Below, in pieces: positions 6,796 through 6,932 of a stretch of 6,932 bases of DNA. The translations under genes were made by a program, and so were the position numbers. Numbering within the stretch: the stretch's first letter is position 1; each line of letters opens with the position of its first letter. Below the pieces are notes generated by a model. The model saw only the letters and a program-made list of their open reading frames with translations. It was not told where the DNA came from and ran no database searches. Origin of the DNA: Firmicutes bacterium UBA1535 (GTDB lineage: Bacteria; Bacillota; Clostridia; Tissierellales; Sedimentibacteraceae); NCBI GenBank assembly GCA_002323775.1, contig DCPV01000258.1, forward strand, positions 1 to 6,932, written 5' to 3'.

Positions 6796-6932
6796 TATCA
6801 TCTCCTAATATTCATTACTATACCCAAAAGCAAACAAATATTACTAAATATTTTTATATATGGTGTTTAATTATATAAATTTTAATAAATTATATTTTAA
6901 ATATAGTATAATAAAATATAATTTATTAAAAT
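6792..6932. other. AT-only upstream non-coding region
   Basis: This stretch holds no open reading frame worth calling. On the minus strand it contains an AGGAG ribosome-binding site (6802-6806) and a TATAGT hexamer (6817-6822) that could be a -10 element for the peptidase operon, though no TTGACA-like -35 is found at the right distance. The distal half is dominated by the inverted repeat listed separately. Confidence 0.5.
6879..6932. repeat. Perfect 21-bp inverted repeat with 12-nt loop, AT only
   Basis: The arms are 6879-6899 and 6912-6932 and match as exact reverse complements over 21 bases; the loop is AATATAGTATAA (6900-6911). The stem has only A:T pairs, so it is not a typical terminator. 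The right arm ends exactly at the window edge, so the repeat may be longer. It could be an operator for a regulator, a recombination or replication site, or half of a longer palindrome. Confidence 0.75.

Noticed and set aside
6799..6801. ATG immediately after the AGGAG site as a start
   Set aside because: No spacer between the Shine-Dalgarno site and the codon, and the frame runs into a stop after about 24 codons.
6817..6822. TATAGT hexamer as a confident promoter for the ImmA-type operon
   Set aside because: The -10 match is fair but no TTGACA-like element sits 16-18 bases upstream and no TGn extension is present; AT-rich DNA gives many such hexamers. It is mentioned only as a possibility in the upstream-region entry.
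1..6932. Plus-strand genes
   Set aside because: No plus-strand frame of useful length with a ribosome-binding site was found; the minus-strand genes account for nearly all the DNA.
6879..6932. Inverted repeat as an intrinsic terminator
   Set aside because: Stem contains only A:T pairs, so it lacks the GC-rich core needed for a stable hairpin, and no converging gene is visible.
1..6932. CRISPR array, tRNA, rRNA or insertion sequence
   Set aside because: No spaced direct repeats, cloverleaf-like segment, rRNA-like stretch or transposase frame was seen.

Overview
The window is very AT-rich with compact, tightly packed genes, many Shine-Dalgarno sites matching GGAGG/AGGTGAT and two TTG starts. 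Together these suggest a low-GC Gram-positive bacterium, most likely a Clostridia-type anaerobe (inference from composition and protein style; no marker gene is present). Every gene found lies on the minus strand, so transcription runs from high to low coordinates.

Reading in the direction of transcription there are two units. Upstream (6792-6932) is an AT-only non-coding stretch that ends in a perfect 21-bp inverted repeat with a 12-nt loop. It leads into a two-gene module: an ImmA/IrrE-type zinc metallopeptidase (6791-6198, HELAH motif), overlapping a two-helix membrane protein of unknown function (6208-5654, TTG start). A strong bidirectional hairpin terminator (5625-5658) overlaps the stop codon of the second gene and separates this module from the next.

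Downstream is a divergent Tad/Flp (type IVc pilus-like) assembly operon: a 530-aa protein with two tandem MinD/TadZ-like P-loop domains (5605-4013), a CpaB/RcpC-like SAF-domain membrane protein (4012-3296), a second TadZ/CpaE-like protein with a receiver-like N-terminus (3275-2127), a TadA/CpaF-like secretion ATPase (2125-599), and the start of a TadB-like inner-membrane platform protein (602 to beyond base 1). These genes abut or overlap by 0-20 bases and each has its own ribosome-binding site, so they look like one co-translated machine: an ATPase motor (TadA), its membrane platform (TadB), polar or membrane localisers (TadZ-like) and an envelope-spanning assembly factor (CpaB). No pilin, prepilin peptidase, TadC or secretin is visible; in such operons they would be expected past base 1.

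The unusual features are the nucleotide-binding sites and localisation tails. All three ParA/MinD-type P-loops in the operon have lost both the signature lysine and the catalytic lysine of the deviant Walker A motif. The TadA motor has Ser in place of the Gly before the Walker A lysine. Both TadZ-like proteins end in a short basic-hydrophobic tail resembling the MinD membrane-targeting helix. The locus therefore looks like a divergent Tad-like machine in a probable mobile or accessory setting, but that setting is inferred only from the neighbouring ImmA-type gene.
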